Assembly (NCBI GenBank): GCA_030922375.1
Contig: JAVEPB010000227.1
Span: 1 to 62,811, forward strand
Length of the DNA: 62,811 nt
Origin: a bacterium
GTDB lineage: Bacteria; UBA8248
Direction of reading: 5' to 3'
The position numbers and the translations under genes are program-made. The notes beneath the pieces were generated by a model. That model saw only the letters and a program-made list of their open reading frames with translations. It had not been told where the DNA came from and did no database searches. This document shows positions 24,287 through 33,235 of the stretch, in pieces (position 1 is the stretch's first letter; the number at the start of each line of letters is the position of its first letter).

Positions 24287-25720
24287 CTAGTCCTTGATAT
24301 TCGCGAGCCATTTGGCGTACTCGACCGAGGGTCCGGTGTTGTGCTCGCGCCAGATGGTCATCTTCTCGGCCTCGATCGAGCCCTCGGCGTGGATGGCGAG
24401 GACGGCCTGATAGCCGGCGAAGTCGGTCGCCGTGATCTCGGCGATGAGGTTCATCAGCCGCAGGCGGTCCCCGGCGGAGACCCCCCCGGCGGCGCCCAGG
24501 TATTTCTCGACCAATTCGCCCAGGCGCGGGTCGCTCAAGTCCTCCTCGGTCGGCCCTGTGACGAGGAGGCCGCCCGCGATGTCCTGCACCCAGGCGAGGG
24601 CCTGGTGATAGCCGGTGGCGAAGTGGAGCTTGGCGATATTCACCGTCTCGACGTCGGGGACGGCGACGCCGTCCACCATCCGGCACTCCCGCGCCGCCTC
24701 GCGGGTCATCCCCCGGAGGATCTCGGCGTAGCTGATGAGCTTGGCCAGCTTGTCGCGCACATGGTTCGCCCGGAGGATGCCGTTGTACTCGGCCATCAGG
24801 TACGAGGCGCCAACGAAAAGATCGACCAGCGGGAGCTTGTAGCTCACCGCCGTGAATCGGTGATACTCGACGAAGGTTTTTGCCAGAGGCCCGGCCATCC
24901 CCGTCTCGCCGTTCATGAACACCCGCTCCCAGGGCACCTTCACATCCTCGAAGATGGTGAGTGTTTCCATCATCTTGTGTTTCGAGGCGATGGGGTGTTC
25001 GAACTCGTTTCCGCTTCTTCCGTAGCCCGAGCAGATCATGGTGAGCCCCGGCGCGTTCGCCGGCACCGCGCAGGCGACCGCGTAGGCCTCGTCGCCCTCG
25101 CCCATGTTCCGGGTGGGCAGGACGATGATCTCGTGCGCGTTCGTCGATACCGAGGTGTGCACCTTCGCCCCGCGCAGGACGATGCCCTCGGCGTCCTGGG
25201 AGACGACGCGGACATAATAATCCGGGTGGACCTGATCGGAGGGCCCCTTGCCCCGGTCGCCTTTTACGTCGGTCTGCGCGACCGCGATGGCGAGGTCGTT
25301 ATCGCGGCAGTGCTCATAGAATTTTTTCACCCGGGGGAGATATTCGGTGCCCGTCTCGCGGTCCATGTAGGCGGCGATGAGGTGGAGGGCGAAAAGGGCG
25401 TCGGTCCCGATCTCCTTGATGAGCACGACCAGCGTTCCGCCCAGGGCGGTGGCCCGCTCGATCAGGGCGCTGCGCTTCAGGAGGTCCTCGGCGTTCTCGG
25501 GGATGTGGTAGTACCGCGAAAAAGGCCCCTCCGGGCCGTCCACAACCGCCAGCTCGCGGTCCGCGTCCGAGTGCGCCATTTCGTAGTCGATGGCGGCGTG
25601 ATCGACCGCGAGGCCTATGACCGGATGCTCTGTGACATCCTCGACCGGCTCTCCCCGGTAGAAAACCCGCCGCCCGTCCCTCAGGCTCGCCTTGTACTCC
25701 TCCGGGCTCATCAGGGGCAT
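24287..25720 (-). CDS. HpaB/4-hydroxybutyryl-CoA dehydratase superfamily flavoprotein
   Basis: 477 aa. ATG 25720 is chosen over GTG 25723 because AGGAGGG is 8 nt upstream. Family landmarks: QTDVKGDRGKGPSDQ, DAEGIVLRGAKVHTS, NAHEIIVLPTR and VPWERVF. In 4-hydroxybutyryl-CoA dehydratase an iron-sulfur Cys sits in a GCKVG motif after a His; here the position reads SYKLP, so the cluster ligand is missing and a flavin-dependent aromatic hydroxylase is more likely. It leads a five-gene operon (VOC, EthD-like, cyclase, lipoprotein). No small flavin-reductase partner is adjacent. Confidence 0.85.
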   Translation of the reverse strand: MPLMSPEEYKASLRDGRRVFYRGEPVEDVTEHPVIGLAVDHAAIDYEMAHSDADRELAVVDGPEGPFSRYYHIPENAEDLLKRSALIERATALGGTLVVLIKEIGTDALFALHLIAAYMDRETGTEYLPRVKKFYEHCRDNDLAIAVAQTDVKGDRGKGPSDQVHPDYYVRVVSQDAEGIVLRGAKVHTSVSTNAHEIIVLPTRNMGEGDEAYAVACAVPANAPGLTMICSGYGRSGNEFEHPIASKHKMMETLTIFEDVKVPWERVFMNGETGMAGPLAKTFVEYHRFTAVSYKLPLVDLFVGASYLMAEYNGILRANHVRDKLAKLISYAEILRGMTREAARECRMVDGVAVPDVETVNIAKLHFATGYHQALAWVQDIAGGLLVTGPTEEDLSDPRLGELVEKYLGAAGGVSAGDRLRLMNLIAEITATDFAGYQAVLAIHAEGSIEAEKMTIWREHNTGPSVEYAKWLANIKD

Positions 25721-25908
25721 CACCGCGCCCTCCTGTTCAAGAACCTGCTCAATATCCCGCTCGATATCCTGCGCAATAAGTGAAATGAAAGGTTGCCCCT
25801 AGGGTAGCCGCTATCGGCTCCGGCGGGAAGCGGGGGAGAGCGCCGGAGCCTGGGGCCGGTGCCGGGGTGCTGAGCCTGACCGGGCGCTGATCGGAGCGGC
25901 GCGGGCGC

Positions 25909-25940
25909 AAAAAAGCCTCCCTTGAGCGAGAGGCTTTTTT
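25909..25940 (-). terminator. Terminator after the glutaredoxin gene
   Basis: AAAAAAGCCTC (25909-25919) / GAGGCTTTTTT (25930-25940): A/T-flanked GC stem, works on either strand. It lies 44 nt downstream of the minus-strand glutaredoxin gene. Confidence 0.88.
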
Positions 25941-25983
25941 GTGTGCTCGTGTGGCTGGTGTTTCGAGTGTTTACGTCTCGAAT

Positions 25984-26244
25984 CTACCCCTCGGCGGCGA
26001 GTTCGGCGAGGCGGCCCTGCTTGTCGAGGTTCTGAAGCTGGGGGAACCCGCCGATCGCCTCTCCGTTGATGATGATCTGGGGGGCCGACTTTCCGCCCGT
26101 GAGTTCCATCATCGCGTCCCACTCCGGGGTATGGCCGAAGACCAGATGCTCCTTGTAGTCGAGCCCCCGTTTTTTCAGCAAGGTTTTCGCGGCCGTGCAG
26201 AAGGTGCAGGGCTCGGTGGTATAGACTTCGATCTCAGCCGCCAT
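25984..26244 (-). CDS. Glutaredoxin
   Basis: 86 aa, typical Grx3 size. Active site C13-T-F-C16 (EPCTFC), then cis-Pro segment SAPQIIINGEAIGG with the GG glutathione-binding turn. Uses glutathione to reduce protein disulfides in the cytoplasm. Transcribed alone and closed by a terminator at 25909. The gap 26245-26650 (406 nt) upstream contains degenerate GGATTC-type repeats (26275-26360) and the divergent promoter of the polyamine regulator. Confidence 0.93.
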   Translation of the reverse strand: MAAEIEVYTTEPCTFCTAAKTLLKKRGLDYKEHLVFGHTPEWDAMMELTGGKSAPQIIINGEAIGGFPQLQNLDKQGRLAELAAEG

Positions 26245-26543
26245 TGAAAATCTCCCTGGGTGTGCCTGAGCGGGACTTCGGATCGCGGATCCCGGCTCGT
26301 GGTTTCTTGTTCTCGGATTCTGATTCTCAGATTCCGGATTGTGAATCCCGGTTCGCGGATTGGAACGCTACCAAAAAAGAGGGGCCCCCGTCATCCCCGC
26401 CCCTCTTCCCGGCGGGTGGCCCGATGGCCCGGTGGGCTGGAAGGTGGCGGGCGAGAGATGGAGACCTAAGTGTCTGAATTTCCCCGGTTTTCGAAACCCC
26501 CCGATTCCCCCGGAAAATATGGCGATTCCCGGCGAAAAAAATA

Positions 26544-26572
26544 TTGACTTGCCCCCGGAATGGGGGTAAAAG
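26544..26572 (+). promoter_or_regulatory. Sigma-70 promoter of the polyamine regulator operon
   Basis: TTGACT (26544-26549), 17-nt spacer, TAAAAG (26567-26572). The spacer contains the inverted repeat CCCCC-GGAAT-GGGGG (26552-26566). A palindromic operator begins 12 nt after the -10 box. Confidence 0.65.
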
Positions 26573-26584
26573 ATCGCCCCTGGC

Positions 26585-26623
26585 GTTTAGTAAAGAATGT
26601 TTTGTATGAGTGGTTTACTAAAC
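26585..26623. promoter_or_regulatory. Palindromic operator candidate
   Basis: Perfect 10-bp inverted repeat GTTTAGTAAA (26585-26594) and TTTACTAAAC (26614-26623), 19 nt apart, between the promoter and the likely TTG start at 26651. Its place just after the expected transcription start fits repression by the encoded XRE-cupin protein. Confidence 0.75.
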
Positions 26624-26650
26624 TTCCGGCTCGTTCGAAGGGAGTGTCTC

Positions 26651-27298
26651 TTGGGCGTCGCCAGAAACAGCAAAACACAAAAAAAAGGTGCGCCGTGCGC
26701 CGGCGCTAATGGCGGCGATCGGCGCGACAGCCCGAACGGCGGAGCGGGCGGCGGCGAAATCTGGCAGGTCGGGGAACGCATCCGGGACCTGCGAATGTCC
26801 TACCGGCTGACCCAGGAGGAGCTCGCCCACCGCTCAAGCCTCACGAAGGGATTCATCAGCCAGCTCGAGCGGGACCTGAGTTCGCCCTCGCTCGAGAGCC
26901 TGGTGGGGATCCTGCGGGCGCTGGACACCGATATCGTCACCTTCTTCAAGGATCAGGAAGAAGAGGGTTTCGTCTTCGGGGAGGTAGACGCCGTCAACGC
27001 CGACACCTACCCCGAGGTGGCCGAGTTTCGGCTGCTGGTTCCGGGCGGGGCCAACTGCGACATGGAGCCTGCCCTCGTCACCCTCGAGCCGGGCCAGGAG
27101 ATCACGGAAAAATCCCACGCCGGCGAGGAGTTCGGCTACGTCCTTCAGGGGCAGGTGCAGGTGACCTACGGGGAGCGCCGGATGACCGTGCGGCGCGGGC
27201 AGTGTTTTTACTTTGTCGCCGACCGGGGGCACAAGGCGGCCAACCCGTTTTCAAGGCGGGCGAAGGTTCTTTGGGTTTCATCTCCGCCGAGTTTTTAG
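26651..27298 (+). CDS. XRE-family regulator with cupin sensor domain
   Basis: 215 aa from TTG 26651, chosen because AAGGGAG is 6 nt upstream and the operator palindrome then stays untranslated (an ATG at 26597 would lie inside it). After a low-complexity basic leader, residues ~37-95 are a helix-turn-helix (LRMSYRLTQEELAHRSSLTK, FISQLERD). Residues ~140-212 are a cupin (EKSHAGEEFGYVLQGQV). This layout matches PuuR-type polyamine-responsive repressors; it stands 69 nt before speD. Presumably binds a polyamine or precursor and controls the operon. Confidence 0.88.
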   Translation: MGVARNSKTQKKGAPCAGANGGDRRDSPNGGAGGGEIWQVGERIRDLRMSYRLTQEELAHRSSLTKGFISQLERDLSSPSLESLVGILRALDTDIVTFFKDQEEEGFVFGEVDAVNADTYPEVAEFRLLVPGGANCDMEPALVTLEPGQEITEKSHAGEEFGYVLQGQVQVTYGERRMTVRRGQCFYFVADRGHKAANPFSRRAKVLWVSSPPSF

Positions 27299-27367
27299 CG
27301 GCCGGGTTTCTGGTTGAAGGCGGGACAAACCACAACGGGGCCCGCGGCCCCAGGAAGCGGAGACAGA

Positions 27368-27808
27368 GTGAATTCCCTGGGCAGGCATATTCTGGCGGAA
27401 TTTTATGAGTGCGACCCGGCGATGCTCAACGACCCGGCGGCTATTGAACAGGCGATGAACGAGGCCGCCGAGGTCAGCGGCGCGACGATCGTTCAGAGCG
27501 TGTTCCACATGTTCAGCCCCTACGGGGTGAGCGGGGTGGTCGTCGTGGCCGAGAGCCATCTCGCTGTGCACACCTGGCCCGAGTACGGGTTCGCGGCGGT
27601 GGATTTTTTCACCTGCGGCGAGGTGGACGCCGGGGCGGCGATCCGGCGTCTCGAGGAGAGGTTCGGGGCCGGGCGGGTGACTTCGCGGGAGATCGAACGG
27701 GGCGTGCTCGGCGTTTTCGGGCAAGGCCCCGGAGCCCTCGCGGGCCCCGGAAGTGGAGAGCGCGCCGGGGTTCTGGCGGGCCCCGGGAACGGGGAGGAAA
27801 CGCGATGA
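27368..27808 (+). CDS. speD: S-adenosylmethionine decarboxylase proenzyme
   Basis: 146 aa from GTG 27368 (GCGGAGA upstream). Self-cleaves at Glu62-Ser63 in [17 protein letters not shown], turning Ser63 into the catalytic pyruvoyl group; His68 in AVHTW is the processing His. Supplies decarboxylated SAM, the aminopropyl donor for SpeE. The last ~28 residues are a Gly/Pro-rich tail with an internal repeat (LAGPG twice), longer than usual for the prokaryotic form. Overlaps pdaD by four bases. Confidence 0.94.
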   Translation: MNSLGRHILAEFYECDPAMLNDPAAIEQAMNEAAEVSGATIVQSVFHMFSPYGVSGVVVVAESHLAVHTWPEYGFAAVDFFTCGEVDAGAAIRRLEERFGAGRVTSREIERGVLGVFGQGPGALAGPGSGERAGVLAGPGNGEETR

Positions 27809-28272
27809 TCTTCACGGTCCCGACGAAATACTACTTCGCCTACGGCTGCGCGGAGGGCTACACCCTGCTCAACGCCTTTGATTCCGCCCTCATTAACGCC
27901 GGGGTCGGCAACACGAATCTCGTCAAGATGAGCAGCATCCTGCCTCCCCGGTGCGAGAGGATCCCACCGGTCAGGCTTCCGCAGGGCGCCCTGGTGCCGG
28001 TGGCCTACTCCTCGGTCGAGTCCGACCGGCCGGGCGAGGTCATCACGGCGGCGGTGGCGGTGGCCTCTCCCGCAAACGAGGATCATTGCGGGCTGATCAT
28101 GGAATACCACGAGGCCGCGCCGCGGGATGAGGTCGAGGCCAAGGTCCGCCGGATGGCCGAGGAGGGGATGAAATTCCGCGGCCAGAAAATAACCGGGGTC
28201 GAGAGCGTGGCCGCCGAGCACATCGTCGAGAAAACGGGGGCGGCGTTCGCCGCCGTGGTCTTGTGGGATTAG
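27805..28272 (+). CDS. pdaD: Pyruvoyl-dependent arginine decarboxylase
   Basis: 155 aa. The proenzyme cleavage site lies in [14 protein letters not shown] (Ser43-Ser44), giving a beta chain and an alpha chain starting with pyruvoyl. The product is agmatine. [11 protein letters not shown] near the end is family-typical. Start ATG overlaps the speD stop. It starts the arginine route whose next steps, agmatinase and spermidine synthase, are just downstream. Confidence 0.94.
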   Translation: MIFTVPTKYYFAYGCAEGYTLLNAFDSALINAGVGNTNLVKMSSILPPRCERIPPVRLPQGALVPVAYSSVESDRPGEVITAAVAVASPANEDHCGLIMEYHEAAPRDEVEAKVRRMAEEGMKFRGQKITGVESVAAEHIVEKTGAAFAAVVLWD

Positions 28273-28276
28273 GCTT

Positions 28277-29185
28277 GTGGCGCTGAACAAGCGGCCCTTT
28301 TTCCAGCCGGCTGCCTCCAACCAACCGGCGGGGCCGCCGGGCGGTCATATCTGGTTCACCGAGTACCACTCTCCCGCGAGCGGAATCACCGTCCGGGCCG
28401 AAAAAACCCTGTTCACCGGAAAAAGCGCGTTTCAGGAGATCGTCCTCCTCGAGACGGAGGACTACGGGCGGATGCTCGTCCTCGACGGAGCGATACAGAC
28501 GACCGAGCGGGACGAGTTCGTCTACCACGAGATGATCGTCCACGTGCCACTTTGCGCCCACCCGAGGCCCCGGCGGGTCCTCATCGTCGGAGGAGGGGAT
28601 GGGGGCTGTGTCCGCGAGGCGCTCCGCCATCCCGAGGTGGAGCGGGTGACGCTCGTCGAGATCGACGGGATGGTGGTGGAGCTGTGCCGGAAGTTTCTGC
28701 CGAAAATCGCCGGGAGCCTCGGCGACCCCCGCGTCGAGCTGTGCATCGAGGACGGGGTGAGGTTCGTTAAAAACCATACGCGGGCTTTCGATGTGATTAT
28801 CGTGGACTCGACCGACCCGGTGAACATGGCCTCGCCGCTCACGCGGGCGCCGTTTTTCAGGGCGGCCAAGGAGGCGCTGGCGCCGGGGGGGGTCTACGCA
28901 TGCCAGTCCCAGGGCCCGGTTTTCGAGGCGCGGGGGATGCGCCGCATCGCGAGGACGATCAGGAAAGTGTTCCCGGACGCGGCGCACTATCTGGCGAGCG
29001 TGCCCACCTACCCGGGCGGGATGTGGAGCTTCGCGCTGGCCTCGAAGGGCGGAAAGCGCCCGGCCGCCGCCTCCTTCGCCCCCTCGCGCCCGCTCCCCCG
29101 GGGGGTGAAGACGCGCTACTACACCCCTGAAATCCACCGGGCGGCGTTCGCGCTTCCCCGCTTCGTTCAGGAGATCATCCGGTGA
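28277..29185 (+). CDS. speE: Spermidine synthase
   Basis: 302 aa from GTG 28277. Rossmann-type aminopropyltransferase: VLDGAIQTTERDEFVYHEM (putrescine side), GGGDGG at 105-110 (dcSAM binding), LVEIDGMVVELCRKF, and VDSTDP with catalytic Asp. Transfers the aminopropyl group from decarboxylated SAM to putrescine. Overlaps the agmatinase gene by four bases; the C-terminal RYYTPEIHRAAFALPRFV is standard. Confidence 0.95.
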   Translation: MALNKRPFFQPAASNQPAGPPGGHIWFTEYHSPASGITVRAEKTLFTGKSAFQEIVLLETEDYGRMLVLDGAIQTTERDEFVYHEMIVHVPLCAHPRPRRVLIVGGGDGGCVREALRHPEVERVTLVEIDGMVVELCRKFLPKIAGSLGDPRVELCIEDGVRFVKNHTRAFDVIIVDSTDPVNMASPLTRAPFFRAAKEALAPGGVYACQSQGPVFEARGMRRIARTIRKVFPDAAHYLASVPTYPGGMWSFALASKGGKRPAAASFAPSRPLPRGVKTRYYTPEIHRAAFALPRFVQEIIR

Positions 29186-30054
29186 TCGATCCGCCGTCTC
29201 CGCCGCCCGCCCGCGAGCGGTTCCTGGGCGCGGAGAGAACCTTCGATGAGGCGATCATCGCCCTTTTCGGGTGCCCCTACGACGGGACGGTGAGCTTTCG
29301 CTCAGGCGCCCGGCAGGGCCCGGCGGCCATCCGCGAATTTTCTGATGTTTTGGAGACTTACAGCCCCGAACTCGGAGCCGATCTCGGGGATGTCTCCTTC
29401 TGCGACCTGGGCGACCTGGCCCTCGCCGAGGCCCGGGTGGAGCAGAATCTCGAGATTATCAGCGCAGAGGCCCGGCGGATTTTCTCGTCAGGGAAAATCC
29501 CCTTCGCCCTGGGGGGCGAGCACCTGGTCAGCCTTCCGCTTATTCTCGCGGCCCTGGAAAGCCATCCCGATCTGGTGGTTTTTCAGTGGGATGCCCATGC
29601 CGACCTGCGGGGCGATTACGAGGGGGCGGATTTCTCCCACGCGACGGTGATGCGGCGGGTGGCCGAGGCCGTGGGAAACGAAGGGCTGGTTCAGTTCGGT
29701 ATCCGCTCGGGCACACGCGAGGAGTGGGAGTGGATGAAGGACAACCGGACGGTGAAACCGCTGGACCCCGATCATGTCATGGCGGCGGTGACCGAGAAGC
29801 AGGGAAGGCCGGTTTATCTATCGGTTGATCTGGACGTTCTCGACCCATCTGTTTGTCCGGGTACGGGGACGCCCGAACCGGGAGGCTCCTCCTTCGCCAA
29901 CCTGGCCGCATGCATTTACGCGCTCCGGCGTTCCGGGGTGCCCATCATCGCTCTCGACGTCGTTGAACTCGCGCCCGGTATCGACCCCACCGGAATGAGC
30001 GCCGCGGCCGCGGCGAAAGTCGTCCGGGAACTCCTCATCAGCTTGCGAGTTTAG
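29182..30054 (+). CDS. speB: Agmatinase (ureohydrolase family)
   Basis: 290 aa from GTG 29182. Binuclear manganese motifs are complete: GGEH (111-114), WDAHADLR (136-143) and SVDLDVLDP near 213-221, plus ALDVVELAPGIDP. Ureohydrolases of this class split agmatine to putrescine and urea; position after pdaD and speE supports agmatine rather than arginine. Last gene of the operon. A partly self-complementary sequence AGGGGC/GCCCCT at 30052-30085 follows, without a T run. Confidence 0.92.
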   Translation: MIDPPSPPPARERFLGAERTFDEAIIALFGCPYDGTVSFRSGARQGPAAIREFSDVLETYSPELGADLGDVSFCDLGDLALAEARVEQNLEIISAEARRIFSSGKIPFALGGEHLVSLPLILAALESHPDLVVFQWDAHADLRGDYEGADFSHATVMRRVAEAVGNEGLVQFGIRSGTREEWEWMKDNRTVKPLDPDHVMAAVTEKQGRPVYLSVDLDVLDPSVCPGTGTPEPGGSSFANLAACIYALRRSGVPIIALDVVELAPGIDPTGMSAAAAAKVVRELLISLRV

Positions 30055-30287
30055 GGGCCTGAGTGTCCCTGACCAGGGGAGCCCCTGCGCATTTGGCGCC
30101 CCGCCGGGTGTTTGCGATCCTCTTCTTTTCCTCGTATATTTACTGGGCGTAGAGGTATATCTTTAAATTTCGTACACTATATACATTCTTCCTTTCTGCG
30201 GTTATTTGCGCGGAGGTTTGGTGTCACTGCTTTTCTTTCAATGATTTGGGGAATTTTCCTTTTTGATGAGTTGATGCTGGAGGCGTT

Positions 30288-31454
30288 ATGGCAGAAGAAA
30301 AACCCCGGCAGTTTGTCGGCAAGACAGAGTTCAAAAAGGGGCTCGAAGGGGCCATTACGAACGAGAGTTCCATCAGCTATGTCGATGGCGCCAACGGGAA
30401 GCTCATCTATCGGGGCTTCAGCATCGATGACCTGTGCGCGGGTGGCGGGGGGTTTGAGGAAACGGCTTATCTTTTGATTAACGGCGAGCTACCCACAAAG
30501 GCGCAGCTCGACGCTTTCAACAAGGATTTGGCCGGCCGCAGGGCCATTTCCCAGGAAGTCAAGGATTTGATCACCCTGATCGGTTCCAGGACTCATCCGA
30601 TGAACACCCTCCGCACAGCCGTTTCCATGCTGGGATGCCTGAACGCCAAGGAATTCGAAGTCAACGTCGAAAACGACCTGGACATCGCGATGTCCCTGAC
30701 GGCGCAGTTTCCCACCGTCGCCGCCGCCATCCAGCGCGTCCGCAACGGCCAGCCCATCCTCGATCCTGATCCGTCTCTCGGTCACTCGGAGGATTTCATG
30801 CGGATGATGACGGGTGAAGCCGCCGACCCCCGGACCGCCGAGGTCATGGATATGGCTCTCATCATCCACGCCGAGCACGGGATGAACGCTTCCACCTTCA
30901 GCGCCATGGTGACCAACAGCTCCCTTACGGACATGTACTCCTCGATATGCGCAGGAATCGGCTCCCTCAAGGGCCCGCTTCATGGCGGCGCCAACGAGGC
31001 CACGCTGAATACCTTCCTGGAGATTAAGGACCCGGCCAAGACCGAGGAATGGTTCGCCGCCGCCAAGGAGAAAAAGCAAAAGGTCATGGGTTTCGGCCAC
31101 CGCGTTTACAAGGCCTACGACCCGCGGGCGGTGATCTTCGACCCCATCGCCAAGGAATTCGCGGAGCGCGCCGGCTCTGGTCATCTCCACGAAATCGCCA
31201 AGAAACTAGAGGCGCTGGTCGTCGCCGATCTCGGGGGCAAGGGAATTTTCCCGAACGTGGATTTCTTCTCGGGCGTGATTTACAACGCGATGGGAATCGA
31301 CACCGACATGTTCACCCCGATTTTCGCCGTCGCGCGGATCGCCGGCTGGTCGGCCCGGATCCTCGAATACCTCCCCGAAAATCGCCTCTTCCGTCCCCGG
31401 GCGGTCTATGTGGGCGATCTCGAGTCGAACTACACGCCGATCGATCAGCGGTAG
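30288..31454 (+). CDS. gltA: Citrate synthase
   Basis: 388 aa, the short type seen in many Gram-negative and Gram-positive bacteria. Condenses acetyl-CoA with oxaloacetate. Catalytic His in LHGGANE, His in MGFGHRVYK and Asp in FPNVDFFSG are all present, as is the CoA-binding C-terminus RPRAVYVG. ATG 30288 has GGAGG nearby. The 233-nt gap upstream is AT-rich (30130-30250) and should hold its promoter. A strong terminator follows at 31545. Confidence 0.96.
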   Translation: MAEEKPRQFVGKTEFKKGLEGAITNESSISYVDGANGKLIYRGFSIDDLCAGGGGFEETAYLLINGELPTKAQLDAFNKDLAGRRAISQEVKDLITLIGSRTHPMNTLRTAVSMLGCLNAKEFEVNVENDLDIAMSLTAQFPTVAAAIQRVRNGQPILDPDPSLGHSEDFMRMMTGEAADPRTAEVMDMALIIHAEHGMNASTFSAMVTNSSLTDMYSSICAGIGSLKGPLHGGANEATLNTFLEIKDPAKTEEWFAAAKEKKQKVMGFGHRVYKAYDPRAVIFDPIAKEFAERAGSGHLHEIAKKLEALVVADLGGKGIFPNVDFFSGVIYNAMGIDTDMFTPIFAVARIAGWSARILEYLPENRLFRPRAVYVGDLESNYTPIDQR

Positions 31455-31544
31455 GCGCTCCTGCGGCGGGCTTAAGGAAGTAACCTGCGGCGGGCAATGG
31501 GAAGTAACCGGCGCGGCTCATTCAACCGGAAGATGAAAGATTCA

Positions 31545-31575
31545 GGGGCGGGTTTCGATACCCGCCCCTTTTTTT
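31545..31575 (+). terminator. Terminator after citrate synthase
   Basis: Perfect 9-bp stem GGGGCGGGT (31545-31553) / ACCCGCCCC (31560-31568), 6-nt loop, then seven T. Confidence 0.93.
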
Positions 31576-31618
31576 ATTCGGCGGGCTTTAGGAAATTTTG
31601 CTTGATGAGGGGATGAAA

Positions 31619-32038
31619 ATGCCCACCTTCGCGCATTCGTTTCAGGTCGAGACCAGGGGTTTCACGGATATCCACGACATCACCGGCGAGGTCTCGGGCG
31701 CTATCCGGCAAAGCGGCCTGAACAGCGGAATTGCCGTGATCGCGGTGCCGGGATCGACGGCGGGGGTGACCACCATCGAGTTTGAGCCCGGCGCCGTCTC
31801 GGACCTCAAGGAGGCCATCGCCCGCCTCGCCCCCGAGGAGGGCGGATATGCCCATGACGCCCGGTGGGGGGACGGCAACGGGTTCTCGCACGTGCGTGCC
31901 GCGCTCCTTGGGCCGGGTCTCTCGCTGCCGTTTCGCGGGGGCGAACTCCTCGCCGGCGCCTGGCAGCAGGTGGTCCTCGTCGATTTCGACAACCGCCCGC
32001 GCCAGAGGCGGGTGGAGGTCCAACTGGTGGGGGAATGA
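31619..32038 (+). CDS. YjbQ family protein (UPF0047)
   Basis: 139 aa from ATG 31619 (GAGGGG 6 nt upstream). Family marks: DIHDITGEV, GVTTIEFEPG, the central GDGNGFSHVRAALLG with conserved His, and GAWQQVVLVDFDNRPRQRRVEV. E. coli YjbQ shows weak thiamine-phosphate-synthase-like activity, but the cellular role is not settled. Convergent with the CinA-family gene. Confidence 0.9.
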   Translation: MPTFAHSFQVETRGFTDIHDITGEVSGAIRQSGLNSGIAVIAVPGSTAGVTTIEFEPGAVSDLKEAIARLAPEEGGYAHDARWGDGNGFSHVRAALLGPGLSLPFRGGELLAGAWQQVVLVDFDNRPRQRRVEVQLVGE

Positions 32039-32056
32039 GGGGGCGAGTGAGTCTCC

Positions 32057-32545
32057 TCAGGCGCTTTCCTTGACGGTTTTCTCTATCAACTCCAAAGCGG
32101 CGCCTGCGAAAGCCCACATGTTCGCCTCGCGGTCGGCGCTGCCCGTCTCGAGGGTGATCATCTCGTCCGCAGGGCCCGAAACGGCGATGCAGGAGTGGCC
32201 GGGGTCGTCTCCGTAGCGGTTCCCCTTCGGGCCCGTCGCGCCGGTTTCGCCGACACCCCAGGTGGCGCCCAAATGCTCCCTGGCGGCGCGGGCGATGCGC
32301 AGGGCGTATTCCTCGGTGCTCGGCCGCATTCCATCGAAGGTGTCCTGCGGTAGGGCGAGCATCTTGTTCCGCGACTCGTAGGTGTAGAGCACCCCGCCGC
32401 CCAGGAAGTAGGCCGACGCGCCGGGGACGGACAGCAGCGCCGCCGAAATCAGCCCGCCCGCCGAGGTCTCGGCGATGGCGATGGTCTGCCCCTTATCTTT
32501 CAGGAGCGCCCCGAGGGCAGCCCCCATTTCTCCCAGATTCGGCAT
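32057..32545 (-). CDS. CinA C-terminal family (nicotinamide-nucleotide amidohydrolase-like)
   Basis: 162 aa from ATG 32545 with GGGAGG 6 nt upstream. Matches the stand-alone C-terminal CinA domain: TIAIAETSAGGLISAALLSV (usually AESCTGG; the Cys-Thr is Ser-Ala here), LGGGVLYTYESRNKMLAL, and GETGATGPKGNRYGDDPGH. Pyrimidine/NMN recycling amidohydrolases have this fold. The altered active-site loop leaves the activity uncertain. Confidence 0.85.
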   Translation of the reverse strand: MPNLGEMGAALGALLKDKGQTIAIAETSAGGLISAALLSVPGASAYFLGGGVLYTYESRNKMLALPQDTFDGMRPSTEEYALRIARAAREHLGATWGVGETGATGPKGNRYGDDPGHSCIAVSGPADEMITLETGSADREANMWAFAGAALELIEKTVKESA

Positions 32546-32756
32546 GACATCCTCCCGCGGCAAAAGTTTATGAAATCGGTTTGAAGTCTCATTGTAAGGG
32601 ATTTTTCGAATCTTTGAAGGGCCGGGTATCGAGTCGCGGGCGCGGTTTCCGCCGCCCGCGAGACGGGCGGCCCCGTTCGCGGTTATGATGGCGAAATCGT
32701 CATACATGGATACGCCCGCCGGAGCGGGTCTGGTTTTCTCAGAGGGGAGATCGCCG

Positions 32757-33188
32757 ATGCCGATTCACAAGATTTTTGAGATGGACAAGCACAAAGAGGA
32801 CGCCTCGCCCGAGGCCGATATTCAGCGGGTGAAGGGAGATTTAATGAAGGCGGGGATTGTCGTCTACAAAAAGGACAAGGGCGCACCGCCCCACTGCCAT
32901 CCCAACGACGAGCAGTTCAACCTCATCCTCGAGGGGCGGCGGGTCATGATCCTCGACGGTGTGGTGGTGGTGGCGGGGCCCGGCGATCTGATTCACATCC
33001 CGCGCGGCTCGGTCCACGGCGGCGGGGCCTCGCTGGACGAGCAGAGCGTTTTCTTCGCCGTGAAAAGCCCGGCGGGAAGCGGCGTCATGGGCGAGGACTA
33101 TCAAGCGGTGGATAACGCCGAGGAGTTGGTGCGGATGGTGGAGGAGAAAGTGGCCGAGATCCGGGCGGCGGACGCGAACGGGGGCTAG
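32757..33188 (+). CDS. Cupin domain protein
   Basis: 143 aa from ATG 32757 (GAGGGGAG upstream). A single cupin: motif 1 PPHCHPNDEQFNLILEG (His-x-His and Glu metal ligands) and motif 2 GDLIHIPRGSVHGGG (final His). A metal-bound small-molecule enzyme or sensor; substrate unknown. First of seven cupin genes in 11 kb. The C-terminal 30 residues are helical (EELVRMVEEKVAEIRA). Confidence 0.87.
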   Translation: MPIHKIFEMDKHKEDASPEADIQRVKGDLMKAGIVVYKKDKGAPPHCHPNDEQFNLILEGRRVMILDGVVVVAGPGDLIHIPRGSVHGGGASLDEQSVFFAVKSPAGSGVMGEDYQAVDNAEELVRMVEEKVAEIRAADANGG

Positions 33189-33235
33189 CGGCGAAACCGT
33201 CCTAATATTCGGTGTGGCGCGGATTTTCGGGAGCT

